Shown piece after piece: positions 6,523 through 15,072 of a stretch of DNA of 64,000 bases; position 1 is the stretch's first letter; the number at the start of each line of letters is the position of its first letter. The DNA comes from Micromonospora inyonensis (lineage in GTDB: Bacteria; Actinomycetota; Actinomycetes; Mycobacteriales; Micromonosporaceae). The DNA lies in NCBI RefSeq assembly GCF_900091415.1, contig NZ_FMHU01000001.1, positions 992,001 through 1,056,000 on the forward strand, in the 5' to 3' direction. The notes under the pieces were generated by a model, which was not told the origin of the DNA, did no database searches, and saw nothing but the letters and a program-made list of their open reading frames with translations. The position numbers and the translations under genes are program-made.

Positions 6523-9500
6523 ACCGCTCGTCGACGCCGGGGCAGCACCCGGCTGGACATCAGACCGCCCCGCACGGTCACCGTGCGCGCTCCTTCGACT
6601 ACCCTCAGGACGACCCGCCCGGCGAGGTGAGTATCGATCCGGCACTGGCCACCACCCCCGGGCACGGCGCGGTCGGGGTCTTCCAGGCCCCCCGGCCGGT
6701 CCGGGGCCGGCCGACGCCACCGGCTCCGGAGAGCGTCCCGGCGGGTCCCGCCCCGGAGAGCCCGGACATCGACTCCCCGTTCCTCGATCTCTTCGGTGGC
6801 ACCCGGCCGGGTGGAACCCGGCAGCCCCTGACCCCGCTGCGGCGTCCCGGGCGCGATCCGCTGCCGATCCCGCACCAGCCCGCCGCCCCGCCCGCGGAGC
6901 CGGTGCCGCCCCGGACTCCCCCGGCAGCCGCGGAGCCGCCCCGAGCTTTCCCGGTGCCGCCCCCCACCCGGGCCGTACCCGTCGACGAGATGCCCGTACC
7001 GGCTCCGCCGGCCGTGCCGGTTCCCGAGCCCGGACCAACCGCCCCGGTGGCGGCGCTCACCGAGCCCGAGCCGCCCGCGGTGCTGTCGCGCGTACCGGAG
7101 CAGCCGGCCGAACGCCTGCCGGTCGCCCGGCCACCGGCAGAGCCGGCCCGGACCGCCGCTCCGGTGGACGCCACCGACGGGGAGGCACCGTCGAGCCACC
7201 GGCGGGTCCCGCCCCGACAGCGTTCCGTCGAGGGCCGGCGGGAGAAGCACGAAAGGTCGGCCAAGCCCACCCGGCCGACCCGGATCCGGCCGCCGAAGAT
7301 CAAGTTCGGTGACCGGGACCCCTCCGTCGAACTGGCCATCACCGAGATCGCCGGACACCTGACCTTCACCCCGAACACGGTCACCGCGTGGTACTGGCTG
7401 CCCGAGGTGCGCTGGGCGTTCCGTCCCGACGCCGAGCGGGAGGCCCTGCTCTCGGCGATCTCCGAGCAGTACGCGGGCCTCGCCGGGTTCCGGATCCACC
7501 TGCGCCGCACCACCCGGCCGTTCCCGGCCGACGAGTGGGCCCGCACCATCGACTCGTACACGTCCAACCCCCTGCCGGACGTTCCCGGCACCCCGGCCTG
7601 GGCCGACCACCTGGTCGCCGCGCAACGGCACCTGCTCTCGGTCAACCACGCCGAGGGGCAGACGTACCTCGGGGTGACCTTCGCCCGCCGGTCGTTGGGC
7701 GACTCGCTGACCGAACGCCTGCTGCGCGCCTTCGGCCGCGGCACCGCCGACGGTGAGCGACGCAAGTTGGGCCGGACCGTCGAGCAGTTCGACGAGGTGC
7801 TCGCCGCGTTCGGCATGCGCGGCCGGCGCGTCACCGCCCAGGAACTGGAGTGGCTGCTCTACCGCTCCGTGGCGCTCTGCATGGCACCGCCCGGGGCCCT
7901 GTCCCCGGTCACCAACGGACACTGGGAACGCGGTGATCTGCTCGCCCTGACCGAGCAGGTGGAGCGGTACCGCACCCCGTACGGCTCCACGGTCAAGCTG
8001 GTCAACCGGATGACCGGCGAGGAACGGCACGTCGCCGTGCTCGCGGTCGGCCGGATGGAACCGCTGGAGATCCCGGAGAAGCACGAGCCGTGGCTGCATT
8101 TCCACGAGCGGCTGCCCTGGCCGATGGAGATCTCCACCCGGGTCGACATCCTCGGCTCCGGCGACTCCTTCCGGAACCTGGAGCACCGGCTGCGGATGAT
8201 CCGCTCCCAACAGCTCGACTACGCCGAGCACGGCATCGACGCCCCGCCCGAGCTGGAACGACTCGCCAAGCGGGCCCTGGTGATCGGTGACGAGATGACC
8301 ACCGGCCTGCCGGTCGACTCGGCCCGCGCCCACGGCTGGCACCGGATCGCCGTCGGCGGCCGGACCCGGGAGGAGTGCCTGGAACGGGCCCGCCGACTCA
8401 TCCAGCTCTACTCGCGCGAGCTGCGCATCTCGCTTCAGCACCCGAAGAACCAGGACTGGCTGGCCCGGGAGTTCATCCCGGGCGAGCCGATCGCCAACAC
8501 CGGGTACGTCCGCCGGATGCCGGTCAACCTGCTCGCCGCCGCTCTGCCGCAGGCCGCCTCCACGGTCGGCGACCGTCGGGGCGACCTGATCGGCCGGACC
8601 GCCGGCACCTGCCGCCGGCCGGTCTTCCTCGACCTGCACTTCCCCATGGAGGTACGGGAACGCTCCGGGCTGGCCGTGTTCGTCGCCGAGCCGGGCGGTG
8701 GCAAGTCGACCCTGCTGGGCGCGCTCGGCTACCTGGCCGCCCGCCGGGGCGTCCAGGTGACCCTGCTCGACCCGTCCGGCCCGCTGGCCCGGTTGTGCAA
8801 CATGCCCGAGCTGCGGCCGTACTCCCGGGTGCTCAACCTGACCGGATCCGAGCACGGCACGCTCGCGCCGTACTCGCTCATCCCGACCCCACTGCGGACG
8901 GAGTTCGTCAGCGGACCGGCGGGCGACCGGGAGTTCGAGATCGCGGTCACCAACGCCCGAGCCGAGCGGCGCATGCTGGTGCAGGACATCTGCATGATGC
9001 TGGTGCCGCCCCAGGTGGCCCGGGAGGCCTCCACCGCCACCCTGTTCCGGCACGCGGTGCGCCAGGTGCCGGCCGAGGAGACGTCCACCCTGGACGACGT
9101 GGTCGCCTGCCTCGGTCAGCTCGACGACGACGCCGGCAAGGAACTCGCCAACCTCCTGTTGGACACCGCCGAGATGCCGCTGGCGCTGCTCTTCTTCGGC
9201 CGGCCACCGGAGGGGCTGCTCGGCGCGGACGCCGCCCTCACCGTGATCACCATGGCCGGGCTACGCCTGCCCGACCTCAAGATCGAGCGCGAGTACTGGT
9301 CGGCCGAGGAGTCGCTGGCCCTGCCGATGCTGCACACCGCCCACCGGCTCGCGGTCCGCCGCTGCTACGGCGGTTCCATGTCCTCCCGGAAGCTGGTCGG
9401 CCTGGACGAGGCCCATTTCATGGAGGGCTGGCGCTCCGGCCGGTCGTTCCTGGTCCGGCTGGCCCGCGACTCCCGGAAGTGGAACCTCGCCGCGCTGGTC

Positions 9501-9860
9501 GCCTCGCAGAACCCACGCGACATCCTCGGACTCGACGTGCAGAACCTCGTCTCCACGGTCTTCGTGGGCCGGATCGCCGAGGACGCCGAGATCGCCTCCG
9601 AGGCGCTCCGGCTGCTGCGGGTGCCGGTCAACGACGGCTACGAGGCGACTCTGGCCTCCCTGTCGGCCGCCGACGCGTCGTCGGCCAGCCGACTCGGGTT
9701 CCGGGAGTTCGTCATGCGCGACGTCGACGGCCGGGTGCAGAAGGTCCGGGTGGACGTCTCGTACGTCGACGGGCTGCTCGAGCACCTCGACACCACCCCT
9801 GCGGCGGTCGCCACGAACGCCGCGAACCTACCGAGCATCCTCTCGGACCTGGAGGCGTGA
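6519..9860 (+). CDS. VirB4-family T4SS ATPase with Pro-rich N-terminal extension
   Basis: The energising ATPase expected on the cytoplasmic side of a type IV secretion channel, 1113 residues from ATG 6519. Residues 1-~250 are Pro/Ala-rich and disordered-looking. A VirB4 N-domain-like region follows (from about KFGDRDPSVELAITEIAG). The ATPase core has Walker A PGGGKST (residues 725-731) and Walker B LVGLDEAHF with D963-E964, then RDSRKWNLAALVASQNPRD, a sensor-like segment typical of VirB4/TraC. All key residues are present, so it should be active. This is the best-supported T4SS component of the locus. It ends one base before the next ATG. Confidence 0.85.
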   Translation: MNRSSTPGQHPAGHQTAPHGHRARSFDYPQDDPPGEVSIDPALATTPGHGAVGVFQAPRPVRGRPTPPAPESVPAGPAPESPDIDSPFLDLFGGTRPGGTRQPLTPLRRPGRDPLPIPHQPAAPPAEPVPPRTPPAAAEPPRAFPVPPPTRAVPVDEMPVPAPPAVPVPEPGPTAPVAALTEPEPPAVLSRVPEQPAERLPVARPPAEPARTAAPVDATDGEAPSSHRRVPPRQRSVEGRREKHERSAKPTRPTRIRPPKIKFGDRDPSVELAITEIAGHLTFTPNTVTAWYWLPEVRWAFRPDAEREALLSAISEQYAGLAGFRIHLRRTTRPFPADEWARTIDSYTSNPLPDVPGTPAWADHLVAAQRHLLSVNHAEGQTYLGVTFARRSLGDSLTERLLRAFGRGTADGERRKLGRTVEQFDEVLAAFGMRGRRVTAQELEWLLYRSVALCMAPPGALSPVTNGHWERGDLLALTEQVERYRTPYGSTVKLVNRMTGEERHVAVLAVGRMEPLEIPEKHEPWLHFHERLPWPMEISTRVDILGSGDSFRNLEHRLRMIRSQQLDYAEHGIDAPPELERLAKRALVIGDEMTTGLPVDSARAHGWHRIAVGGRTREECLERARRLIQLYSRELRISLQHPKNQDWLAREFIPGEPIANTGYVRRMPVNLLAAALPQAASTVGDRRGDLIGRTAGTCRRPVFLDLHFPMEVRERSGLAVFVAEPGGGKSTLLGALGYLAARRGVQVTLLDPSGPLARLCNMPELRPYSRVLNLTGSEHGTLAPYSLIPTPLRTEFVSGPAGDREFEIAVTNARAERRMLVQDICMMLVPPQVAREASTATLFRHAVRQVPAEETSTLDDVVACLGQLDDDAGKELANLLLDTAEMPLALLFFGRPPEGLLGADAALTVITMAGLRLPDLKIEREYWSAEESLALPMLHTAHRLAVRRCYGGSMSSRKLVGLDEAHFMEGWRSGRSFLVRLARDSRKWNLAALVASQNPRDILGLDVQNLVSTVFVGRIAEDAEIASEALRLLRVPVNDGYEATLASLSAADASSASRLGFREFVMRDVDGRVQKVRVDVSYVDGLLEHLDTTPAAVATNAANLPSILSDLEA

Positions 9861-9861
9861 C

Positions 9862-11835
9862 ATGGTGGCGAGGGCCCCGGCACGGATCGCGGCACTCCTC
9901 CTCGCCGTCGGCGTACTCGCGATGGCCACGATCGTCTGGCCCGCGGTCGGCGCGACGGCGGCCCCACCCCCGGCGGCCCAGGCCCGCGCCGACCTCTGCA
10001 CCACGCAGGAGTGGCAGGCCGACTTCCGCGCCTGCGTAGCGAAGCTGCAGGACGTGACCGAGGCACGGGCGGAATGCCTCTCGCCACCGACACCTGGCAC
10101 GCCCGACGCTGGCCTGGCCGGCTGGTTCGCCAGTGCCCCAAGCGCTGATACCGGTAGTGGCATAGTCGGGCGTTACAGCCTGTACGGCTACGCGGGTTAC
10201 GGCTACACCACCTACGACGTGGACGGCGGATGTGCATCCAGCATCCTCCACCCGGATTACAAATTCACCACGACGGTTGCGAACGGCGAGTTCATGATCG
10301 CGACAGCGATCATTGGAGCATCCAATGCTCTGCGGGAGCGGGCCTGGGGGCCACAGGCCATGTGGGGCTGGGCCGACCCGTTAGTGGAACAGGCCACCAA
10401 GGCCGTCTACCAGAAGGTGTTCAGCGTCTTCGGAATCGTCACCCTCTGCGTGGTCGGGCTCTACCTGCTCTGGCGGTCCCGACAGTCGGACATGAGCAAC
10501 GCGATGACCACGGCCGGTTGGGCGCTGCTGGTAATGGTGACGGTGACCGCGCTGGCCGCCTGGCCGGTGAAATCGGCCAGTATCGCTGACGGCACCCTGG
10601 TCACGACACTGGCTGTCGTCCATGACGCGGTAGGGCCGCAATCGAAGGAACCCGCTCCGGGACGCTGCATCGACCCCGATCCGAACAGGTGCAAGGATCT
10701 TCGTTCACCGGCCGTGCGGGCCAGTGACACCGCAACTGACACGATGCTCTACCGCAACTGGTTGCGAGGTTTGCTCGGATCAGCAGACAGCGAGACGGCC
10801 AAGAAGTACGGACCGGCCTTGTACGACGCCCGCTCGCTGACGTGGGGGGAAGCCCAGTCCATGCGGGCGAACCCCGACACTCGCACCTCAATCATCGAAG
10901 CCAAAAAGCAGCAATGGATGAAGGTCGCTGAGCAGATCAAGAAGGAGGACCCGGAGGCCTACGAGTACCTCCAGGGGATCCGCGACATGGACCGGGTGGG
11001 CGCGGGCTTCATCGCGGTGCTCGCCGCCGCCCTCTTCGCCATGTTCGACCTGATCGCCTCCCTGCTGGTCCTCCTCGGCTTCCTGCTCTTCCGGTGGGCG
11101 GTGATCGCGGCGCCGATCCTCGGCACCATCGGTCTGATGCGTCCGGCGAGCGCGGGTCTCCGACGTCTCGGCAACGCTGTCGTCGCAGCGGTGTTCAACA
11201 TCGCCATCTTCGGCACCGGCGCGGCCATCTATCTCTTCGCGGTCGACCTGATCATGAACACGCCCACCCTGCCCGGCTGGCTCCAGGTGGTTCTGGTCTG
11301 GCTCTGCGGTGTGGTGGGCTGGCTGCTGCTGCGGCCGTACCGACGGATCACCCAACTCGGCGGCGGGAAGGAGAGCGGCGAGGCGTCCGGCCCCGGTGGT
11401 TCCTGGCATCGCCGGTTCTTCCGGGACATGCGTACGGCCGCCCGGCTGGAGGAGGCCGAGACCGGCCACCGTGCGGACTCGGCACCGGGCCAGAAACGGG
11501 GAGCAGTGGTCGAGCAGACCCGGCTCCGGCCGGAGTCACGCCGGGAGGACCCCGCGCACGGCCCGACGCGCACCGACACCCTCGCGGTCGCCGGAACGGA
11601 ACCACGGGAACGCCCGGACGGTCGCGAACGCGCGGACGAGACGGTGGCCCGGGACGAGCCGCGTCGTACCGAGCGGACCACCACGCCGCCGCGTCCCCGC
11701 CGGGCACAGACCACCTGGACGGAGCCGGACGTGCCGGAGGAGAGCCCTTCCTTCGTGATCTACCGCCCCGGCTCGACGGAGCGCACCCCCGCTCCCACCC
11801 CGCAGGCTCCTCGGGTACGTACCGAGGCGAGGTGA
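9862..11835 (+). CDS. VirB6/TrbL-like polytopic channel protein
   Basis: A 657-residue protein from ATG 9862, with GGAGG just upstream. An N-terminal signal or anchor (IAALLLAVGVLAMATIVW) leads to an extracytoplasmic part with several cysteines (residues ~45-130). Multiple membrane helices follow (around 185-205, 215-235, and at least four between 375 and 500), then a ~155-residue highly charged cytoplasmic tail. This layout fits VirB6/TrbL or TcpH-type channel subunits. From about 10.12 to 10.96 kb base composition is visibly less GC-rich, and residue 174 is encoded by TTA (10381-10383), the rare bldA-type leucine codon. Confidence 0.7.
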   Translation: MVARAPARIAALLLAVGVLAMATIVWPAVGATAAPPPAAQARADLCTTQEWQADFRACVAKLQDVTEARAECLSPPTPGTPDAGLAGWFASAPSADTGSGIVGRYSLYGYAGYGYTTYDVDGGCASSILHPDYKFTTTVANGEFMIATAIIGASNALRERAWGPQAMWGWADPLVEQATKAVYQKVFSVFGIVTLCVVGLYLLWRSRQSDMSNAMTTAGWALLVMVTVTALAAWPVKSASIADGTLVTTLAVVHDAVGPQSKEPAPGRCIDPDPNRCKDLRSPAVRASDTATDTMLYRNWLRGLLGSADSETAKKYGPALYDARSLTWGEAQSMRANPDTRTSIIEAKKQQWMKVAEQIKKEDPEAYEYLQGIRDMDRVGAGFIAVLAAALFAMFDLIASLLVLLGFLLFRWAVIAAPILGTIGLMRPASAGLRRLGNAVVAAVFNIAIFGTGAAIYLFAVDLIMNTPTLPGWLQVVLVWLCGVVGWLLLRPYRRITQLGGGKESGEASGPGGSWHRRFFRDMRTAARLEEAETGHRADSAPGQKRGAVVEQTRLRPESRREDPAHGPTRTDTLAVAGTEPRERPDGRERADETVARDEPRRTERTTTPPRPRRAQTTWTEPDVPEESPSFVIYRPGSTERTPAPTPQAPRVRTEAR

Positions 11836-11839
11836 GGAC

Positions 11840-12388
11840 GTGCGACGGGCGATCGAGTTCCTTTTCACCCGGGTGCTCCGGTCCCGAATCGGCGTGGCGC
11901 TGGGCATCGGCATCCTGGTTCTCGGGGTAATCGGAGCGGCTCGGCTGGTCTCCGGCCCGGTCGACCCGTCCACCGGGCTCAGTAACCGACCGGACCGGCC
12001 GATCACCACGGTCGACCCGAATGCGGGAGACGACGGTGCGATCGCCACGGCCGCACCGCCCTCCCCGGTCACCCGCCCCGGCGCCCCGAGACCGGAGGAA
12101 GTCGCCGACCGTTTCGTCAGAGCGTGGCTCGGCGGTCGCGACATGACCAGCGAGGAGTGGCTGGCGACGATCCGGCCGCTCGCCACACCCGTTCTGGTTG
12201 AGAAGTTGACCGGAGCGGACCCGGCCGGAGTACCGGCGGAACGGACCACCGGTCCGACCACCCTCCGGCCACGGACCGAGTCGTTCGTCGAGGCACTGGT
12301 TCCCCTAAACACCGGACAGCTGCGGCTGGAACTCGTGGCACCGGAGGGACGCTGGCTGGTTGACGTCGTGGACTGGGAGCGGGCATGA
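11840..12388 (+). CDS. VirB8/TcpC-like bitopic membrane protein
   Basis: A 182-residue protein from GTG 11840, whose ribosome site GGTGAGG overlaps the previous stop. One membrane helix (IGVALGIGILVLGVIGAARLV, ~17-37) is followed by a Pro/Thr linker. An extracytoplasmic domain of ~105 residues then reads RPEEVADRFVRAWLGG through to GRWLVDVVDWERA, with the look of an NTF2-like fold as in VirB8 and TcpC. Such proteins scaffold the channel at the membrane outer face. Its stop TGA lies inside ATGAG, exactly where the IS110 element is inserted. Confidence 0.65.
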   Translation: MRRAIEFLFTRVLRSRIGVALGIGILVLGVIGAARLVSGPVDPSTGLSNRPDRPITTVDPNAGDDGAIATAAPPSPVTRPGAPRPEEVADRFVRAWLGGRDMTSEEWLATIRPLATPVLVEKLTGADPAGVPAERTTGPTTLRPRTESFVEALVPLNTGQLRLELVAPEGRWLVDVVDWERA

Positions 12389-12399
12389 GTTGCCCTGTG

Positions 12400-13644
12400 T
12401 CAAGCCGCCACTTGATGATCTTGTTTGAGCAGGTGTTGGAGGGCTCGGTGGCGGTCCGGGTCGTAGGGGGTGTTGGTGGTCCAGCACTTCCAGATGATGT
12501 CCAGCCAGGCGCGGGCCAGGATACGGACCGCGTGGGGATGGTCGTGGCCGCGGGCTCGGGCTCGTTGGTAGAGGTCGGCGGCCCAGGGGTTGGCGTGGCG
12601 GCTGTCACCGGCAAAGTCGCAGACGGCGTCGCGCAGTTGTTTGTCCACGGCCCAGCGGAAGGTCACGATGCGGACTTTGCCGGATTCGCGGGTCGAGGGT
12701 GCGACGCCGGCGAGGCAGGCCAGGGACGCCGGGGTGGGGAACCGGCCGCGGGCGTCGCCGATCTCGGCGAGCAGCCGGGCGGCGCGGACGGTGCCGGAGC
12801 GGGGCAGGCTGGTGAAGATGTCCCGGTCGGGGTGCAGGTCGAGGGCTTCGGTGATCTGCTGGTTCAGGGCGTCGATCTGGGCCACGATGGCGGCCAGGGT
12901 GGCGAGGTAGGCGCGGGTGATGCCGGCCAGGGTCTGTCCGTAGTTTCCGGTGGCGCCGCGAGGCGCGGCGTTGATGCGGGCGTGCAGCACGGCTGGGTCG
13001 GTGCGGCCGCAGTAGCTCGCGCTCTTCAGCCAGGCGGCCAGGCGCTTGGGCGACAGCCAGTCCAGGGCATCCTGGGTGGTGAACCGGGTCAGGAACTGCC
13101 GGCTGATCGACGAGTCGATCTCGTTGAACAGCTCGACAGTGGCCGGCAGCGTCGTGGCCAGGTGGGCGCGCAGCTGGTTGGCGACCGCGATGCGGTGGGC
13201 GACCAGGTCTTTGCGAGCGCGGCACAGCTTGCGCAGCCCGGTGGTTGTCTCGCTGTCCAGCACGAGCGGGGTCAGCCGGCGCCGGTCGGTGCGGACGGTG
13301 TCGGCCAGGACGTAGGCGTCAAACCGGTCGTCCTTGTTCCCGGCCGAGCCGTACCGTCGGCGCAGTGCCTTGACCTGCGAGGGTGGGATCACGTACACGG
13401 TCGTGTCGGCGGCCAGCAACGCATCTACGATCGGCCCGTCCGGACGTTCGATGCCGACCGCGTCCACCCGATGCCGGTCAAGCAGATCGATCAGCCGTCT
13501 CAGGCCGGTCCTGGTGTATTTCAGCGCCAGCCGCTCCAGCGGCTCACCGTCGGCGTCGACCACGCAGACCGCGTAGTCGTCCTTGGCCCAGTCCACCCCG
13601 GCCGAGTTGCCTCGCGCCGGCACGGCGGTGTCGGTCACACTCAT
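12400..13644 (-). CDS. IS110-family DEDD transposase/recombinase
   Basis: A 414-residue protein from ATG 13644. The RuvC-like N-terminal domain has the catalytic set D18 (GVDWAKDDY), E65 (VGIERPDG) and the K-DDRFD segment (D106, D109). A coiled-coil-rich middle leads to the C-terminal Tnp domain with LLAEIGDARGRFPT and LAGVAPSTRESGK, which holds the serine (S317 or S321) expected as the nucleophile in this family. No frameshift or internal stop is seen, so it should be functional. IS110 recombinases work with a bridge RNA encoded in the non-coding end; see 13690-13827. Confidence 0.92.
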   Translation of the reverse strand: MSVTDTAVPARGNSAGVDWAKDDYAVCVVDADGEPLERLALKYTRTGLRRLIDLLDRHRVDAVGIERPDGPIVDALLAADTTVYVIPPSQVKALRRRYGSAGNKDDRFDAYVLADTVRTDRRRLTPLVLDSETTTGLRKLCRARKDLVAHRIAVANQLRAHLATTLPATVELFNEIDSSISRQFLTRFTTQDALDWLSPKRLAAWLKSASYCGRTDPAVLHARINAAPRGATGNYGQTLAGITRAYLATLAAIVAQIDALNQQITEALDLHPDRDIFTSLPRSGTVRAARLLAEIGDARGRFPTPASLACLAGVAPSTRESGKVRIVTFRWAVDKQLRDAVCDFAGDSRHANPWAADLYQRARARGHDHPHAVRILARAWLDIIWKCWTTNTPYDPDRHRALQHLLKQDHQVAA

Positions 13645-13689
13645 AGTTGCCTCTCCGCTGCGCTACCAGTGGGGAAGCACCTGGCGGTT

Positions 13690-13827
13690 CCGGGACACCA
13701 CTGCCGGTCGCTCATTGAGCGGCGCTCGATGGCGCATAGCCCTGTTGCCAGTCGGGGTGTCCCGGGCCGCCGGGCCTCGCAGAACTCATGCTGGACCTCG
13801 AAGGTCGAGCGAGCTGGGCGATGGCCC
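13690..13827 (-). ncRNA. Predicted bridge RNA of the IS110 element (target and donor loops)
   Basis: RNA sense is the minus strand, 5' end towards 13883. Target loop 13772-13827: stem GGGCC(TCGC)/(GCGA)GGCCC closed by hairpin GACCT/AGGTC (13794-13806), with guides read on the plus strand as GAGCGA (13807-13812) and CTCATGC (13785-13791). These match the rebuilt target G-AG-CGA and GCATG-AG. Donor loop 13690-13765: perfect 10-bp stem CCGGGACACC/GGTGTCCCGG, with guides GTTGCC (13744-13749) and CTCATTG (13711-13717) that match the IS ends (core G plus TTGCC; CAATG plus core AG). The two-loop architecture and CT core agree with the IS621 model. Confidence 0.75.
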
Positions 13828-13883
13828 GACGGTCACCGGTGCACTCGAACCAACCTCAGCTCGAGTGAGACAAGGGTGCACCA

Positions 13884-15059
13884 ATGAGCGACACCACCCG
13901 GAAGGCCTCGCCCCGACGGCAGGTGCGCGTCGGGGCACTGGCAGCAGCGTTGACCGCATCGATGGCGTTGCTCTGCTGCACGGGCGGAGCCGGCGCGTTC
14001 TTCCTCACCGAACTCGGTGGCGAGACCGATCAGATGATCAATGCGGGGGCGTTGAACTGTGGTACCGAGAACACCGTCGACGTGACCGGAGACATGCCCC
14101 GGTTCACCGAGTACGGCGAGCGGCAGCTCCGTAACGCGGCCATCATCATCAAGGTCGGACAGGACATGGAGCTACCCCCACGGGCCTGGGTGATCGCCGT
14201 CGCCACCGCCATGCAGGAGTCCGGGCTCCGGAACCTGGCCAACAGTACGGTGGCGGGTTCCAACGACATCCCCAATGAGGGGGTCGGCTGGGACCACGAC
14301 TCGCTGGGCCTGTTCCAGCAACGTGCCGGATGGGGCACGGTCCGTCAGCGGATGGATCCCGCCTACGCCGCCCGGAAGTTCTACGAGAAGCTGGTCAAGG
14401 TCGACAACTGGCAGCAGCTCCCGCTGACGGTGGCGGCCCAGAAGGTACAGATCAGCGCCTTCCCGGACGCGTACGCCAAGCACGAGGAACTGGCCAGCAG
14501 GATCGTGGACGCGCTGGCCGGCGGAGCTGCCCGGACGGTCCAGATCTCCGGGAGGAAGGTCTGCGATGCGGCGGCGGGCGGTGAGATCGCCGCGTCGGGT
14601 TGGACGGCGCCCATCCCCGGCGGGGTCGGTTCGGGATTCCGCACTGCGGAGCGGCCCAAGCACAACGGCGTGGACATCGCCGCCCCCAAGGAGACCAAGA
14701 TCCGCGCTGCCGCCAGCGGACGGGTCCTGGTCGCCAGGTGCGACCCCGACAACCGGGAGCGGCTCAGCTGCGACGAGGACGGCTGGCCGAACAAGGGCGG
14801 CTGCGGTTGGTTCGTCGACATGCTGCACGCCGGCGGCTACATCACCCGTTACTGCCACATGCTCCACAAGCCTCTCGTCGTTCCCGGGCAGATGGTCGAG
14901 GCGGGCGAGGTCATCGGGGAGGTGGGCAGCAGCGGCAACTCCTCCGGTCCGCACCTGCACTACGAGGTGCACGTCAACGAGGACCGGAGCAGTCGCGGCG
15001 CCATCAACCCGGTGCCGTTCATGAAGGAGCGGGGTGCCCCGCTGAAAGGCGCGGCGTGA
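13884..15059 (+). CDS. VirB1-like bifunctional peptidoglycan hydrolase (transglycosylase-like + M23)
   Basis: A 391-residue cell-wall hydrolase expected to open the peptidoglycan for the secretion channel. Residues 17-37 form a signal/anchor helix. Residues ~75-215 are a lysozyme or transglycosylase-like domain with candidate catalytic E112 (ATAMQESGLRN) and SLGLFQQRAGWG. Residues ~240-380 are an M23 (LytM) peptidase with H260 and D264 (HNGVDIAAP), H325 (YCHM), and H357/H359 (PHLHYEVH), a complete zinc site. ATG 13884 now comes from the IS110 end, with AAGGGTG six bases upstream as ribosome site. The native start overlapped the preceding stop. Confidence 0.85.
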   Translation: MSDTTRKASPRRQVRVGALAAALTASMALLCCTGGAGAFFLTELGGETDQMINAGALNCGTENTVDVTGDMPRFTEYGERQLRNAAIIIKVGQDMELPPRAWVIAVATAMQESGLRNLANSTVAGSNDIPNEGVGWDHDSLGLFQQRAGWGTVRQRMDPAYAARKFYEKLVKVDNWQQLPLTVAAQKVQISAFPDAYAKHEELASRIVDALAGGAARTVQISGRKVCDAAAGGEIAASGWTAPIPGGVGSGFRTAERPKHNGVDIAAPKETKIRAAASGRVLVARCDPDNRERLSCDEDGWPNKGGCGWFVDMLHAGGYITRYCHMLHKPLVVPGQMVEAGEVIGEVGSSGNSSGPHLHYEVHVNEDRSSRGAINPVPFMKERGAPLKGAA

Positions 15060-15072
15060 GGGGTCGGGTCCC

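Larger units (their letters stand above)
12390..13886 (-). mobile_element. IS110-family insertion sequence, complete, CT core
   Basis: A 1,497-bp element between the VirB8-like and hydrolase genes. On the minus strand the order is host, CT core, LE with a ~240-bp non-coding end, transposase, RE, CT core, host. On the plus strand the AG core is at 12388-12389 and 13887-13888. Because both the target and the LE end have CAT beside the core, the flanks look like a 5-bp repeat ATGAG (12385-12389 and 13884-13888). Removing the element rejoins GGGCATGAG to CGACACC, restoring an ATGA stop/start overlap. Long terminal inverted repeats are absent, as usual in this family. Confidence 0.85.

Noticed and set aside
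12385..13888. Genuine 5-bp target-site duplication ATGAG
   Set aside because: IS110 elements exchange around a 2-bp core. Only AG (CT on the other strand) need be shared; the extra ATG identity arises because both target and IS end have CAT beside the core.
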